Source: Gautieria morchelliformis
Lineage: Eukaryota; Basidiomycota; Agaricomycetes; Gomphales; Gomphaceae
Direction of reading: 5' to 3'
NCBI GenBank assembly: GCA_015179125.1
Contig: WHVA01000054.1
Span: 1-64,000 of the forward strand
DNA: 64,000 nt
This document shows, piece after piece, positions 22,215-34,054 of this stretch; the first letter of the stretch is position 1, and each line of letters starts with the position of its first letter. A program made the position numbers and the translations under genes. The notes below the pieces were generated by a model that did no database searches, was not told the DNA's origin, and saw nothing but the letters and a program-made list of their open reading frames with translations.

Positions 22215-23096
22215 TGGGTAGATTGATTGCTCAAAGGGCAGGCAAAGGGCCTCCTTTTATATTGTAATGTACAAGGGCTTAGTAAGCAGGTAGAACCTTC
22301 TATCTATTAATGGAATGGGGGAAGAAGCTTGTGGAAGATAGAAGAAAGGGTTGGAAGAAACTGGCTGTTTCCAGGGGACTCTACCATGCTTCCCACCAAT
22401 CAGAGCTTGATTTGTCAGGAATGACTCACTGAAAAGGGTCATGTGCCATAGCACAGCTTGGCTGAGTCATGAACTCCTGACTCACCAAGGTGTGCCTGGA
22501 TTGGTTGAGTCATTGAGGCTGTATCTCCAGATAACCATGTATTTGGCACTCAGAAGCTGAGTAAGCAGTTCTGAACCAATTAGGGCTCTGTAGCCATAAT
22601 TACTAAGAGCACTGCTTAGCACAGCTGAGCATGGCCTGGTACAGCCTAGTTGTCATGACTGACCATGATCCCCATTGTTTGGTGAAGCCAAACAGGCTGC
22701 ACAGTTGCTATGGCTGCATATAGCAACTGTTTGCGACTCAGCTGGAAATACTGAGAGAGCCACCCTGCTGGACTTGTGGGTGCTTGGGTGACCATAAGTC
22801 CGAAAATGCGGCCACTGCCGAGGTGCCCGGCGGAGTTTGAAATAGAGCGCCCAGAACAGAGTTGTGGGTGCTGGAGGATCCACAACTCTGTAATGACAGA
22901 AAAATGGTAGTTTGAGCCATGGAGACTTTGGAAAAATAAGGAAAAATATAAGATAACTAGAGGAATGTTTGAAAAGCCTTTCCCCAGTTATATTAACAGC
23001 ATACAGATACTGTTAATCTTCGAATGTGTTTTTACATGTAGTCAAGACAAAAAGAAAAGACTAGGGCTGGTTGAACAGCCGTTCCCCTACAGTGGC

Positions 23097-25499
23097 GATG
23101 TTAGAATTGCAAGCAGCGGATCGTGAGTATAAGGAAGAAGTTTGCCAACTCTGTTGCAAACGCATGTAGATACAGTCACGTAGCTGCTCTATTTAACTAA
23201 AAAGGACAATAGCAACATAAAATTGGAACAAAAGAACAATAAAACATTAATGGGGTGGCTTAACCGGTGTGGCACATTGTGCATGCTCACATAATCCATT
23301 ATCTCGACAGGCGACTGGTAGCCAGAATCCAAGTTAGTCGTAGTGTGAAATGCTGCAAGCTGGTTCAACGGCGGCATATCCAACCACGATGCCGGAAATG
23401 TAGGTCCTTTTGAGGCTGGATATTGGCTGGAGTGTGACGGGAGTGGAAGATCTGGGATAGTAAACATTGAGGGTGAAGGGGTCGTGGAGTGCGATGGTAA
23501 GGGAAGGTCTGGAATGGAGAGCGCCGAGCTAGCCGTGGATGGTGTTCCCAAATGTGGACTGACAACAAACGAGTCGTCAGCACTCGCAGTGGGAATTTGG
23601 GCCTTCATTTATATCCCCGAGTCCCTCTTGCTTTGTTTGATGACTATAAACCACCGCACTGAGTAGCATAGAAACACGATACAATGATGTAATTACTTAC
23701 CCCCACTGAAGCCTCCTCGTCTTTGCCGGTGATATTGATGATATGGAGGTGGTGGCTTTATCAGCGAGGGTGAGCTAGTACAAGATTCTACAAGACATGA
23801 GAACCAACAAAGGGAGACAAGAAGAATGCTTACTGCTCGAGATTTGGGAGGAACGGAGGAGGCCATATCTATCGAAGTCCGGGAGACCTAGAACGACTGT
23901 TAAGTATCACCTGTCGTATTAAGCTAAAATACTCGAGAGAATACCTGGACCGGTCTCGGTGTCTGGTCTTGCAGCGTACACTTCCACTGGTAAACCAGGG
24001 TTATCACTAATTAAAGTAGGACAAACGATCCACAACGCAGTGCATGACAGCGTTCATAGGCCTGAAAGAACAAAAAACAAAAGCATCCGAACCAAGACTT
24101 ACAGAAGGTCTCTCACCACCGTGCCTGTCCCCTGCCCCGCCATACACCCTCTCCTTCCCTTCACTGAGCATCTTGAGGCAGCCTTGCCCTACCCTGCTTG
24201 CCAGCCTCACTCCGCCTCCACAAACTCCCTGGACTCCCGTTGCTCCCCGCCCACGCCAGATGCAGACACAGAATACCGGTTCCCAAAGCTGCTCGAGTAC
24301 CGCTTCCCCGCAGGCGGGGAGGGGCGGGGCGTATGCGGGCACGGGCATGGGGGATGATGGTGTGGGGGACAGGCAGGACCAGTCCGTCGTGATGGGCGAC
24401 ATGGGGGGATACAGGCGACGATAACACCCCGGCCACCAGGCCTAAGGGAGACCCCGAAATGGGCCGCTGGGGGAGGCTTGGCCCACCCTGCGGATGCGCT
24501 CAAAGGGGAGTGGCGCAGGCTTGCAGACTTCAACTGCTGCGATTGGAGGGGAACAACGGAAACGACAGAGAGTGCAGGGAGTGGAAGGTAGGTGAGCCCA
24601 GGGCGGCGGCAGAGAGGGCGGCGCTGTTGAACGGGCGGATTGCATTGATGGAGGGGCGGCGGATAGGGAGGGCGGGGGAGACCTGAGATGCCGGGGAGGG
24701 GGTCAGTGCGGGGGCGGGGGCGGGCATGCCAGGGGCATATGACCCAGGGCCGGGACCACTAGAGGACGCACGGGACGGCGAGCCCAACCCGGACGCCGAC
24801 GACCTGGGCACTAGCGCCCTGAGGCTGCTTGTTTGGCGAGTTGGCACGGCGGACGACACGGGCCTGCAGCCTGATCAGCGGGCGAGCACCAAGCGGGGTG
24901 CCATGCTGGGGCCCGTCGGGGAGCGTGACAGACTCGCCTGAACTTTGGCTGGAGAGAGATTGGTGCTGGAAGTGACTGTAGGCTGCCTCTGGGCATCTTA
25001 GCCGGCGGAACAGGGACCACACAGGAAGGACACAGAGGAGCATGAACATGCTCTGGCAGACAGAGATGCCCATATCATGTCGTTCGGTATGGTATGCCCC
25101 ACGCGGCTTGGGTTCCAGGGCAGAGACCATGCCATCAAGTGTGATCGACGAGGCATACAGCTGGTACGCAAGGAACACGTCCCAGTGCACAGATGCAGTA
25201 GCGTCGGTGGGCATCGCATGGACTGCAGTCCTGCCTCCGCCTAGTACACTGCGTGCGTCGTCAGCTGACTCTGCAGCTTCTTGCATGCTCACGGTCGACC
25301 CCGTGAACAAGAACGAGCTCGTGTTGCTACTCGATCCCTACATTGCCAGGTAATTCACCCAGGACGTGATCAAAGCATTCGACTCAGGCCGTGTCGTTAT
25401 GATAGACTGCCACCGATTCAGTCCAGCATACATTCATATGTAGAGGAAGAAGTCACTTTGGAAAAAAATATATCAAGCTATGCACCCATCAGCGCAAAT
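23097..25499. other. Unrecognised sequence between Copia unit and arm B
   Basis: The minus-strand frame 23608-23189 contains IPDLPLPSHS twice, a short internal repeat, in S/T/P-rich sequence. The minus-strand frame 25310-24759 is described separately. 24000-24900 is GC-rich. No transposon or known domain was seen. Confidence 0.35.
24759..25310 (-). CDS. Hypothetical protein fragment with one membrane-like segment
   Basis: The frame has 183 codons; the better-looking stretch runs from SMQEAAESADDARSVLGG through MVSALEPKPRGAYHTERHD to a hydrophobic stretch MGISVCQSMFMLLCVLPVW. After FRRLRCPEAA the composition becomes S/P/R-rich and may be beyond the true end or a splice site. No family recognised; it could be an exon of a decayed gene. 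Confidence 0.3.
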   Translation of the reverse strand: MFTGSTVSMQEAAESADDARSVLGGGRTAVHAMPTDATASVHWDVFLAYQLYASSITLDGMVSALEPKPRGAYHTERHDMGISVCQSMFMLLCVLPVWSLFRRLRCPEAAYSHFQHQSLSSQSSGESVTLPDGPQHGTPLGARPLIRLQARVVRRANSPNKQPQGASAQVVGVRVGLAVPCVL

Positions 25500-25548
25500 G
25501 CATGCAGAGAACAAAGGTGAAACCTGCACACATGATCAGGCTGAGAGG

Positions 25549-26198
25549 TGTTACAACCATTCATTTCCGACTTCCGACCTTCAGTTCCGCAACACTTTCC
25601 ACCCCTCCGATATTTCCGACATTCCACCCATTGTTCTATTCCCTTGTTCTTTCGACTCTATTACTTGGACCCACCGGACCCACCTCACCGTTCATCAAGA
25701 CCATATGTCCGGCCCTCCTTGTGTTTCGTTGTCAGCTATGTTTTCCCGACCCCTTGTTCTTTGCCATTGTTTTACCTTACCCTGAACCCCCCTTGTAGTC
25801 CCATTGTTCCCAATTAGTTAGTTCCCACACATTGTCTACTCAACTTCCGCTTCCCCCGGAATTTGCTTAGTACCATCCCATTACCTGTTGTCTCAGCTCT
25901 TTGTATAAAAGCCTGTCATGTATGTCTGTTATTCTGCAATCAGATAATCGCCTTCGATACTTGATTTCCTTCGCTCCATCTCCTGTTCTTAGCACAGCGA
26001 GTCTAGAAAGACCTCCGTCTCTCCGCCTTCCGTCTTCCGCCTTCCGCCTCAAGTTCCGACCAACCTTTAGTTCAGTACTTTCCGACTTCCAACTCCTTTC
26101 CGAAATACTTAGGACGATAGTTCATTGGGGGCGCAACCTACAAGTTGAAGCCACTGTCCTTTCCAGTTCCGACTTAGCGGAAATCTTGATACGTAACA
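25549..26198 (+). repeat. Solo Ty3 LTR (TSD AGAGG)
   Basis: It starts TGTTACAACC and ends ACGTAACA, with AGAGG on both sides (25544-25548 and 26199-26203). It is related to the LTRs of the complete element at 55397-63370, sharing a 3' part with GGGGGCGCAACCTACAAGTT. A TATAAAA box lies at 25904-25910. Arm A has the empty site. Confidence 0.9.
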
Positions 26199-27056
26199 AG
26201 AGGGGCAGGAGAGCTATGGTATGGAATATGTTTCTCATTGATGGTGCAGCATGTGCCAGACACTTTCATATCAGATCAGGGAACTGGGTGTGGAGTATGC
26301 TTCTCCTGAACAGACTGCATCCCAGACCCTGACACCTGTATCCTGAACCAATAGGATGGCTACTGCCTGTGACAAATGGCATGTGGATCATTGCTTATTT
26401 GCACATATTCACATGTTGGACATTAGTTGACATGGATGCATGCTGAGCCCTGATGTAAGATGGCTCAACATGTAAGAATGTGATGATGGTATGGTATGTA
26501 TGCTCCATGCTGTTTCATAGCATTTACAAACTGACATAACCAAACATGTACTTCACACCAGATCAGTATCCCATGCATATCCATGCACAGGCACTGCATG
26601 TAGTTCATTTCCCAAGACCACATCTGCATGTTCCTCAAGATGCCTTTCTCTAATCTGCACACAGCTCATTGACTCCCAGCAGCAAAGCACAAATGATATT
26701 TTCATGAGCACAGTAATAATGAATTACGAACACAGTCAAATTCACAATAGCACAGAATATATATGTATTTATGGGTTTGTGATGGTATGGGTTGGCCAGA
26801 GTGAGCAGATAGCTATGGTGACCAATTGCAAGTGCTGCAATAGATTAGAAAGGTAGGTTGATGTAAGTTGTGGCATGTTGCTGTGCTTAGGGGGTTGTAA
26901 TTGCAGCTCTTGGCTTGGATGCTGTCATTAAGTGTCTGCTGCGTCCAGAAGCTACTGAACCATTAACCAGCGCCTGAAGGAGATGCTAACTGCTCACTGG
27001 AGATGATCAGCGCAGCCATTTCTACAACTCCAGGATATCTAGTCGTCTAAGGAAAT

Positions 27057-28755
27057 TCAAACCAACTCTATCCCAGCTGACCCATCCTCACCAGGTGACT
27101 GCCAGATTTCCGGATCAGCCACATGATCCTCCAAGTTCTCAGCAGTCAAATGCTGGCTCAAGCCAGGGTTCCCAAATTCAGCCACTATGGCATCATGGAC
27201 GCTTTGTCTAGCTGCTTGGAAGCTGGAAAAGGAAAGAGAGGGTAATGAAGGGCTGTTACGCTGACTATGTCTCTCTTTGAGAGCTAACTGGAAACGGCAG
27301 ACAATAATTGCTGACAAGCTATATGTGTACTGTTAGTACAATCATGACTTCCTTCTTAAATTGGTGAGAGGATACCTGTTCTGAAGAGGGCTTAAGAAGC
27401 CAGCAAGGCTTGGCTTCATACCACCAAGGAGCTGATATTAGTCATTTTATTATCATGATCAATACCTTACATACCTTTAATACCTGGATTGTGAGAGAAC
27501 ACCAGGTAAACTCTGAAGCTCAACAGGTTTATAAGTAGGCATACCTTTGCTGTGATAGTACTAGCCAAAGTAATTGTAAGCACAAATCTGAATATAAATC
27601 AGATATATGAAATATTATAGGAATATTATTCCATACCCATATCTGACAAAGCCTTATCTGTAGATCAGTGATATGTCCACACATAAAAGCAATATGTTGC
27701 ATACTCACCTTGGTAAATCACTAGACTAATGAGAGTCCTTAGCCCAAATTTCACCTTTCTGCCAAAGCCTCAAGGTTAGAATTAAGCTCAGAATGGTTAC
27801 TATCACAACTCCAGCGTCAAGAAGGATTATGATAATATTATTGATGGTAGTCACTGGCACAGGTATTCAGTGACATATAGGCCAAATGCAGACCTTAGAT
27901 CTTACACCTAGAATTTGTTAGCATAAATCTAAGCAGAAAGTCCAAGTCAGTACTGACCAAGAAATTGTATGAATTTGTGGACCAGTGGGATTGCAGTTGC
28001 CCAAAACAGATACACACTGTTTTCAGCAAAATGAATTTATGCTATTTATACAAAGTCTGCACAGGGACATACCACTTCACTGATAATAGCACCAAGAATA
28101 AGCAACCCAAGAACACCCAAAACTCTTTGATTCTGAAGGGAAATAGCATAGGCGAGAGCTAGCAGAAGGCCTAGATAATAAAATTTGTTGATCCTTTTGC
28201 TGAGAAATATATGGGTATAATCACTCACCCTGTACACCTATCAGAAAAGGAACCCTCAAAATATTAACAAGGTGAAGAATAGCATTACATTGCCTTGAAA
28301 TATATGAGTCTCTATGTTGCTTCTTCATAAAGAATGAAAGTCATACTAGATAGTCATTCAAATCAGTAGAGGTGTTACACATGAGAACTTTCCTAATACC
28401 TCGAAGGGTATGTTAAATAAACTGAAATATGTCACAACAAGAAAGGAAACCAAGGCCAGGTAACGAGCAAGTATATAAAAAATGGAGCCGATTTTGACGG
28501 TCTTGCACCAAATGTGGCTGATCTCAGACGGCAGTGTGAGGAGAGTGTCATAGATGAGCAGTGCTGTGTAACAAGTTGTGGAAATTGTGGAATTAGACAA
28601 GGGATATGTACGCATACCAAGCCCTGCGACGGTGACATAGCTGACCGCAAAACTAGTTCAGGTAAGTTCTTCTGTATCTCACTCAATGTGGTAAGCACGT
28701 ACTTGTCTGATAGTATCTGGATTTCAATTTCAGCCAAGGAGTCCACCTGAGACAT
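27057..28755 (-). CDS. DUF6533 membrane protein gene, arm B (spliced)
   Basis: Start ATG at 28755 (MSQVDSLAEIEIQILSD). An intron with donor GTACGT joins to FAVSYVTVAGLA, and a second intron ending TTACACAG joins to LLIYDTLLTLPSEISHIW then KIGSIFYILARYLALVSFLV. This is the DUF6533 pattern of several membrane helices. Further helices are seen near 28200-28050 (FYYLGLLLALAYAISL). The cytoplasmic-type tail FQAARQSVHDAIVAEFG is at 27225-27175, with a stop at 27057 earlier than in arm A because of a small insertion. Middle exons are not fully resolved, so intactness is uncertain. Function is unknown. Confidence 0.65.
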
Positions 28756-30929
28756 GATAGAGGAAAGAAAAACTGGAATGCAGACAAGGGGCTAAGTTTT
28801 GCGTAGCGATGTGGGATTGGAGTAACAGATCGCGAATGTTTATCTATATATAAGATTCCAGCTATGGGTGCTGCCAGGTCAACAAATATTCACAGCATCC
28901 TATATCAGTGCCGAAGCACGGCACAATTGGCAGGGTGGGTGGGTCTGATAGAAGACGTCATATGTAAAAGAATTGATACAACGTCGAAGCATCAGATATC
29001 GTGGTCCACTCTGGTGAGTAATTGAGCCTTGGGTTCTTGCCAGGAATTGTTATTATATCCGATTTGCCTGGGCGGAATGGTCTCCAAAATGCATTCAAAA
29101 CTGACGTCATGTAAGCGCACTTGGGACGACTCCAGGGTGTCAGCGTAACGACACATGAAAAACCAACTGCGACAAAGCTCACTGATGGGTATTAAGATGA
29201 CGATATCCGACGTGTTATTTATAAAGAGGGGAACACAAGGAAGCAAGATGATATGGGAGATCCCAACTCAATCGCCAGAGTTTGCATGTGTCTATAATTG
29301 TATAGCGACATTGGTTGATCTCTGCAGACATACCAGCTCGTGTCAGTGTTGCTGGATATAGCGACACGAGAAATTTCTCGTTTTGGCGGCATGTCTTGTA
29401 TGACGTGGGAAGATGTCGTATGAAGAGACCATCGAATTTCGACATGAGGAACAACGACCTGGTAACCACGATATTGTGCATTCCGTGTATCGGCTGTGAG
29501 GGTGATGTAGAGCTGTGCCCGGCAGCCCAAGAAAGCCAAGGACGCTACTGAGGTGATCTGCGACGTGGTTACAGTTTTGTTTAGTATGATAGCGGGAATA
29601 AATGGTGTTGGATGTCTGGGATGTTATTGCAGTCAATCGATTATGCAGGTTGGAAAAATTTGTAGCTGTCGTGAATCATGTCAGCTCCCGGGACCTTGGA
29701 ACACCGCTAACCAGGTTGGATCCAGAGTCAAACATAAACGACATTAATTATCTAGATACACAACACACTCACATCGAATGTCATCAACACTTATCGACCG
29801 GACACTGATAATTCTCAGCGAAGATAGGTTTCGTCGTATGACCACATCAGGATGCTGGCGACTCGCACCGGCACCAAACTAAGGCAAACATGTACACCGA
29901 CGCGGCGACGCCTGACTCGGCTGTTACAACAAGCACGATGACACAGACACGGACAGGGACACGGACACTGACAGCAAGCCCGGACGTCGTCTTTGCATGG
30001 TACCCACATGTCGTCCCGTCCTTTCTACACCATCCACGCCCTTATCTTTCACGGCATTATCACGCGTTTTACGCGTCTACTCCAAACGTCAGTTCCCCTC
30101 CCCTCACATAGCACTGACAGCCTCCCCTCCCAGACCTCTTATCCTCCACCGCCCACGGACATGAACTTGTATTGATGTTTCCGGTGTGTTTGCCAGTGGA
30201 GGGGGCGGTGGGGGTGGCCATCCTGCATGACGCGTTTGTGGCCTTCTCCCCCACGTCCCACCATCCATTCATCCCCAGCATGGCTCACAAAGACAAACAC
30301 AGACGTCCCGCGTGGCTCTGACCGAGTGCCACCCGCTGCTCCCTGGACTCCCGCCCCTCACGTCCCGCACCGCCCTGCCCCCCCGCGATGGGCCCTTCCC
30401 GCCCCCGCCTACGGGGCACGAGCTCATGAACAGCTTCCCGGCCTGTCCCCGAGTGGCGGCTCCTTCCCGCACAACCCGCACGCCCACCGCGACGCCGGGG
30501 GCTTCCCGGCGGAGGACGCGAGCGGCCTGTGCGAGGCGTGTGCGCTGGGCGAGCTCGAGAAGACTCGGCAGGTGGACCACGAGCGCCGCTGCGGCGCGTG
30601 GCGCGGTATATCCGCGAGGTTCGGCGTGTAGGAGCGCGCGTTTTTCGGCTTGGGGGCGGAGACGGGGGCGGGCGCACAGTCAAAGGCGGACGGGTGGGCG
30701 GGCGACGACCCCGGCCCCCAGATGGCGGGAGTTCTTTGAGACGGGGCCGACACGGGAGTTCACGAGCGCGGCCGAGCGCGAGTTTCATGTCGGCGGGGAG
30801 CGCGGCGGGGCCCGGGGACTAGCCCCCGGACCAGGGGGCTGGGGCTGGGGCTGGGGAGCGCGGCCGACGTCGATGCGTCCCTGCGCATCTCGCCTGGAGG
30901 CCGCGTGCACGGTGGCGAGCATGTGCACG
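28756..30929. other. Spacer in arm B
   Basis: Equivalent to the arm A spacer, inverted. 29150-29750 has no recognised gene. 30230-30930 is GC-rich and probably the degraded 5' part of the GH3 gene. No RNA gene seen. Confidence 0.5.
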
Positions 30930-31760
30930 CGTCGCCCCCGACACTCGCCAAGAACTGTCATGTCGTCATCGTGGTCTGTGGGCTTAGTAGTGATTGGGAG
31001 AGCGAGGGCTTCGACAGGGCCCAGGGCAGAGCATGAGCTCATTACTGCAGACTGCGAATCCCAGAACCGTCGTTGCCAACCAAGCCGTACGCCCTTCCAA
31101 CCTTATACTCAACTGTACTGTACTTAATCTCTACCGTTGGTCCTTGTCGTGATTAGGGATCAGCCGTATCGATGCCCTGACACACATCTGTCTCATCAAT
31201 TGTTCAGGCATGATGTTCCGGAAACGAGGCTGGCATTGCGCTCGCGGACGTTTTGTTCGGTTACGTGAATCCAGCCGGGAAGTTGCCCATCACTCTACCA
31301 GTGCGGGAGGAAGACATTCCTGCACATCTAAATTACGGTAGTGAGAATGGGAAGGTGCACTACAGGGAAGATTTGTTTGTTAGATAAAAATGGTACCAAG
31401 TGATTCAGCCTTTGTATCCATTTGGGTGAGCTTTTTGCGTCTCTCGTGTTGTGTGGGTCCCGGATTCTGACGCTAATTATAAAGATTCGGTCTTTCATAC
31501 ACCATCTTTTCGTTCTCTTCGTTGGAGCTCACGCCTCTCACTTTCGGAGGCACATTAAGTATAGGAGTGTCTCTCAACGTGACAAACACTGGTACAGTCC
31601 CCTGGTCGGAGGTCGTTCAGGTGTATGTTACTCTCCCAGCGGGCGGCCCGACAACACCAAAATGCCAATTACGTGCGTTCAAGAAGGTGAGAGATCTTAA
31701 GCCTGAGGACACGAGGGAGGTGCAGAAGCTGGACTATCCCAGCAGTGCGCATTGCCCTTA
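30930..31760 (+). pseudogene. GH3 beta-glucosidase relic, arm B
   Basis: Contains CHVVIVVCGLSSDWESEGFD (about 30957-31015), NEAGIALADVLFGYVNPAGK (about 31220-31280), REEDIPAHLNYGSENGK (about 31305-31360) and a truncated FVR*KWYQ, where related genes have FVGYKWY. After an apparent intron starting GTGAGC near 31424, the C-terminal fibronectin-like domain is seen: GVSLNVTNTGTVPWSEVVQV then GGPTTPKCQLRAFKKVRDL (31570-31720). Lesions include TGA before CSGNEAG (shared with arm A), TAG in KWY and frame changes near 31040. It is a decayed catalytic gene. Confidence 0.75.
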
Positions 31761-32369
31761 GGGAAATGTGGGTAAATAGGGTATTTACACAGCAGGAGAG
31801 ATGATAAATCTGAGGAATTCAACCCAGTCTGAATGGAAGAGGCTCTTTTCTGGTTTTGCGAAGACAGGTGAGGACCATTCCCTCAATTCCACCCACATAC
31901 ATTAAGTTCTGACTTATTTGAGTCCTAAGAGTTTCTCTCAATATGTCTAGTTTGAATTTGTAGGAAAGGGTTTAGCTAAATAATGCAGGGTAGCTGAGTT
32001 ATATACTCTTGAAGTGCAGAATAAGAAATTTTTTCCAAATACTTTATTTTGTGTTTTGGAACCGTTTGGGACACATTTTGTATTTTCCAACTGCAATTGG
32101 CGCATCACGTGACATGATTTGTCAGCTTTCTCAGCGCTTGGACGTTGGCGCTCAGTGACGGATGACCATTCTGGGAGGTCACATGCCACATGACACAGCG
32201 AATTGGTCAAACATGGGCAGAGTCCCTTGCCCAGTAACATATTAGCAAGTCAATCAAAAGTATAGTAATTAGATACAAAATTTACACTTCTCTATATCAA
32301 AATTGAATTATCTGGCACACTTTTTGAAAAATTGAGATCCATCAGGGTGGTTGGTTCCTGGTGTCCCTT
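31761..32369. other. Unrecognised gap between arms B and C
   Basis: The minus-strand frame 32240-31947 (97 codons) has no recognised domain. No repeat recognised. Confidence 0.3.
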
Positions 32370-32527
32370 ATCTTAGTTCATTTCCATGCACAGCCTCAGC
32401 AGTTACCCTGCATGTTCCTTGAGATGCAATTCTCCACTCTGCACACAAGCTGGCCCCAACATTGATGGATGAGTGTTATATTAATGAATCACACTAATAA
32501 CAAATTCCAAACACATTCAAATGTGAA

Positions 32528-33675
32528 TAGTGTTCTGCGGGCTCGGGCTCAAGCCCAGGCTTGGCCCAAGCCCGGCCCTTAAAAGCCTGAGCCGAGCTGG
32601 GCACAAGCCTCCAAAAGCCCAAGGAGAGGGCTCGGCTTCATTTTCAGAAGCCCTGAGCCCAGCCCTTAAGCCTGGGCTTTGGGTGCCAATGTGGATCGTC
32701 GTTTCTGAAGTCCAAAAGAGTCGACTGTAGTTACAAAAAAGTTTAGAATGAGTTGAAAAATTTCTCAACTGTTTTTTCATCCCTCCACCTATCCCCACAC
32801 TCTAAATCCCAACGCCTCGCATGGTCATCCGCAGTGAAAAGTGATGTGGGGTGAGTGCAGGGAGTCATTTGGCTGCCATATCTCACCAGATCTAGCCAGG
32901 TCATCGACAGCTCTGAAGATGAAATCAAGGAGCTCCCACCGTGATCAATGACTCTGGGCGCTGTAAGTAGCATCACAGGAATTCAAATCTCGAAGCTTAA
33001 GCTTGAAGCTTGAAGTCTGCAGGCCGCTTCGCCGATTCCACATTTTTGGTGGCCGCGCAGTGTGCTGCTTGCAAGTCCTGCAGGCCTGGGGTTTTACCTT
33101 ATCAGGCCCAAGGAATGCGCCAGATGCAGAGGAGGTCGCGTGCATTGGACGTTTAATATAATTATGTCGGCCTACCAGAGGCTTGGAGCCAGGGTGCATT
33201 CAGTTGCGCTTTGCTTTTGACGCTGACCTCCTTTACCTTTTTGTTTTGCGTTTTACCTGCGTCTCACGCAGATCTGGGACATCGTGAAGAAGCGCATCCG
33301 CACAATGTTCAAGGGGCACAAACAGGAGATGTGTGTGTGCTTGTCCTCTGCGCCCCGCAGGCGCAGGACGAGGCAGGCACGACCTCCGTCGCGATCTCCC
33401 CAGATGGGCGGCTCGCTTGACACCATCATGCGCCTGTGGGACGTGCAGTCAGGGCAGATCATCCCACTGCCTCAGGGGGCACAAGGACAGCGTGTACAGC
33501 GTCATGTTCACACCCGACGGCAATGACGACTTCCCACACCCACAGGCCTGGGCTTGAGCCCAAGCCTGGCCCGGCCCTTCTTCCAGGGCCGGGCTTGGAA
33601 TTCGATGAGCCCGAGCCCCTCCAGGCCGAGCCCAAGCCTGGGCTTTTGAGCCCAGCCCGAGCCTGCAGAACACTA
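32528..33675. mobile_element. hAT-type element carrying a TUP1-like gene fragment
   Basis: The left end TAGTGTTCTGCGGGCTCGGG and the right end, which inverted reads TAGTGTTCTGCAGGCTCGGG, are long terminal inverted repeats that also hold GCCCAAGCC-type repeats. An exact 8-bp duplication AATGTGAA flanks it (32520-32527 and 33676-33683). No transposase is visible. The interior holds a WD40 gene fragment with an apparent intron acceptor, so it is a Pack-type non-autonomous transposon. Confidence 0.88.
33240..33535 (+). pseudogene. Captured TUP1-like WD40 fragment
   Basis: Peptides IWDIVKKRIRTMFKGHKQE (from 33272, just after an acceptor-like CTCACGCAG), TTSVAISPDGRLA (near 33380), GSLDTIMRLWDVQSGQII (near 33410) and GHKDSVYSVMFTPDG (near 33480) follow the order and wording of WD40 blades of the fungal transcriptional corepressor Tup1. 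The pieces lie in three frames, so it is not translatable as one protein. It sits fully inside the hAT-type element. Confidence 0.8.
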
Positions 33676-34054
33676 AATGTGAAGTGTCACAGCATATATA
33701 TATCTACCAGTTTTGAGTATGGGCTGGCCAAAGTGAGTCAATAGTGACATCTTCTATGGCAACTGAGTGCAAATAGATTGAAAGTGTGGGAATGGGATGG
33801 TTAATGTAAGTCAGTGCATTTTGACTGCAGGTGGTTTATATTGGAATTACAGCTATGGTCCATTAGCTTGGATGCTTTCATCAAACTATGCTATGCTTCC
33901 TGATCCTACCAAACCATTAACCAGTGGCTGAAGGAGATGCTAACTACTCAGTGGAGATGATCTGCCCAGCCATTTCTGTATAGCCAGGACATCCAGTCAC
34001 CCAAGAAAACTCATCCAACTCCATCCCAGCTGACCCAGCCTCTTCAGGTGACTG

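Larger units (their letters stand above)
20629..23091 (+). mobile_element. Copia-derived non-autonomous unit, copy 1
   Basis: It is flanked by exact GTGGC duplications (20624-20628 and 23092-23096), starts TGTTTTGGAAC and ends GTTCCCCTACA, so the ends form a short imperfect inverted repeat. It contains about 380 bp without a recognised gene, a Copia RNase H relic (21076-21671) and a long LTR-like block from TGTTAGG at 21675 to the end. Protease, integrase and RT are absent. A second copy with the same ends and its own TSD lies at 50815-53160, so this internally deleted form has moved as a unit. Confidence 0.8.
25500..31400. repeat. Large repeat arm B
   Basis: Inverted match to arm A and direct partial match to arm C. 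Order on plus: outer end (aaacctgcacacatg), a solo Ty3 LTR insertion, DUF6533 gene (-), spacer, GC-rich block, GH3 relic (+). The GH3 side continues beyond the point where arm A is cut by the LINE. Confidence 0.85.

Noticed and set aside
24007-24445. Overlapping open frames on both strands
   Set aside because: High GC lowers stop frequency; no frame shows a recognisable motif.
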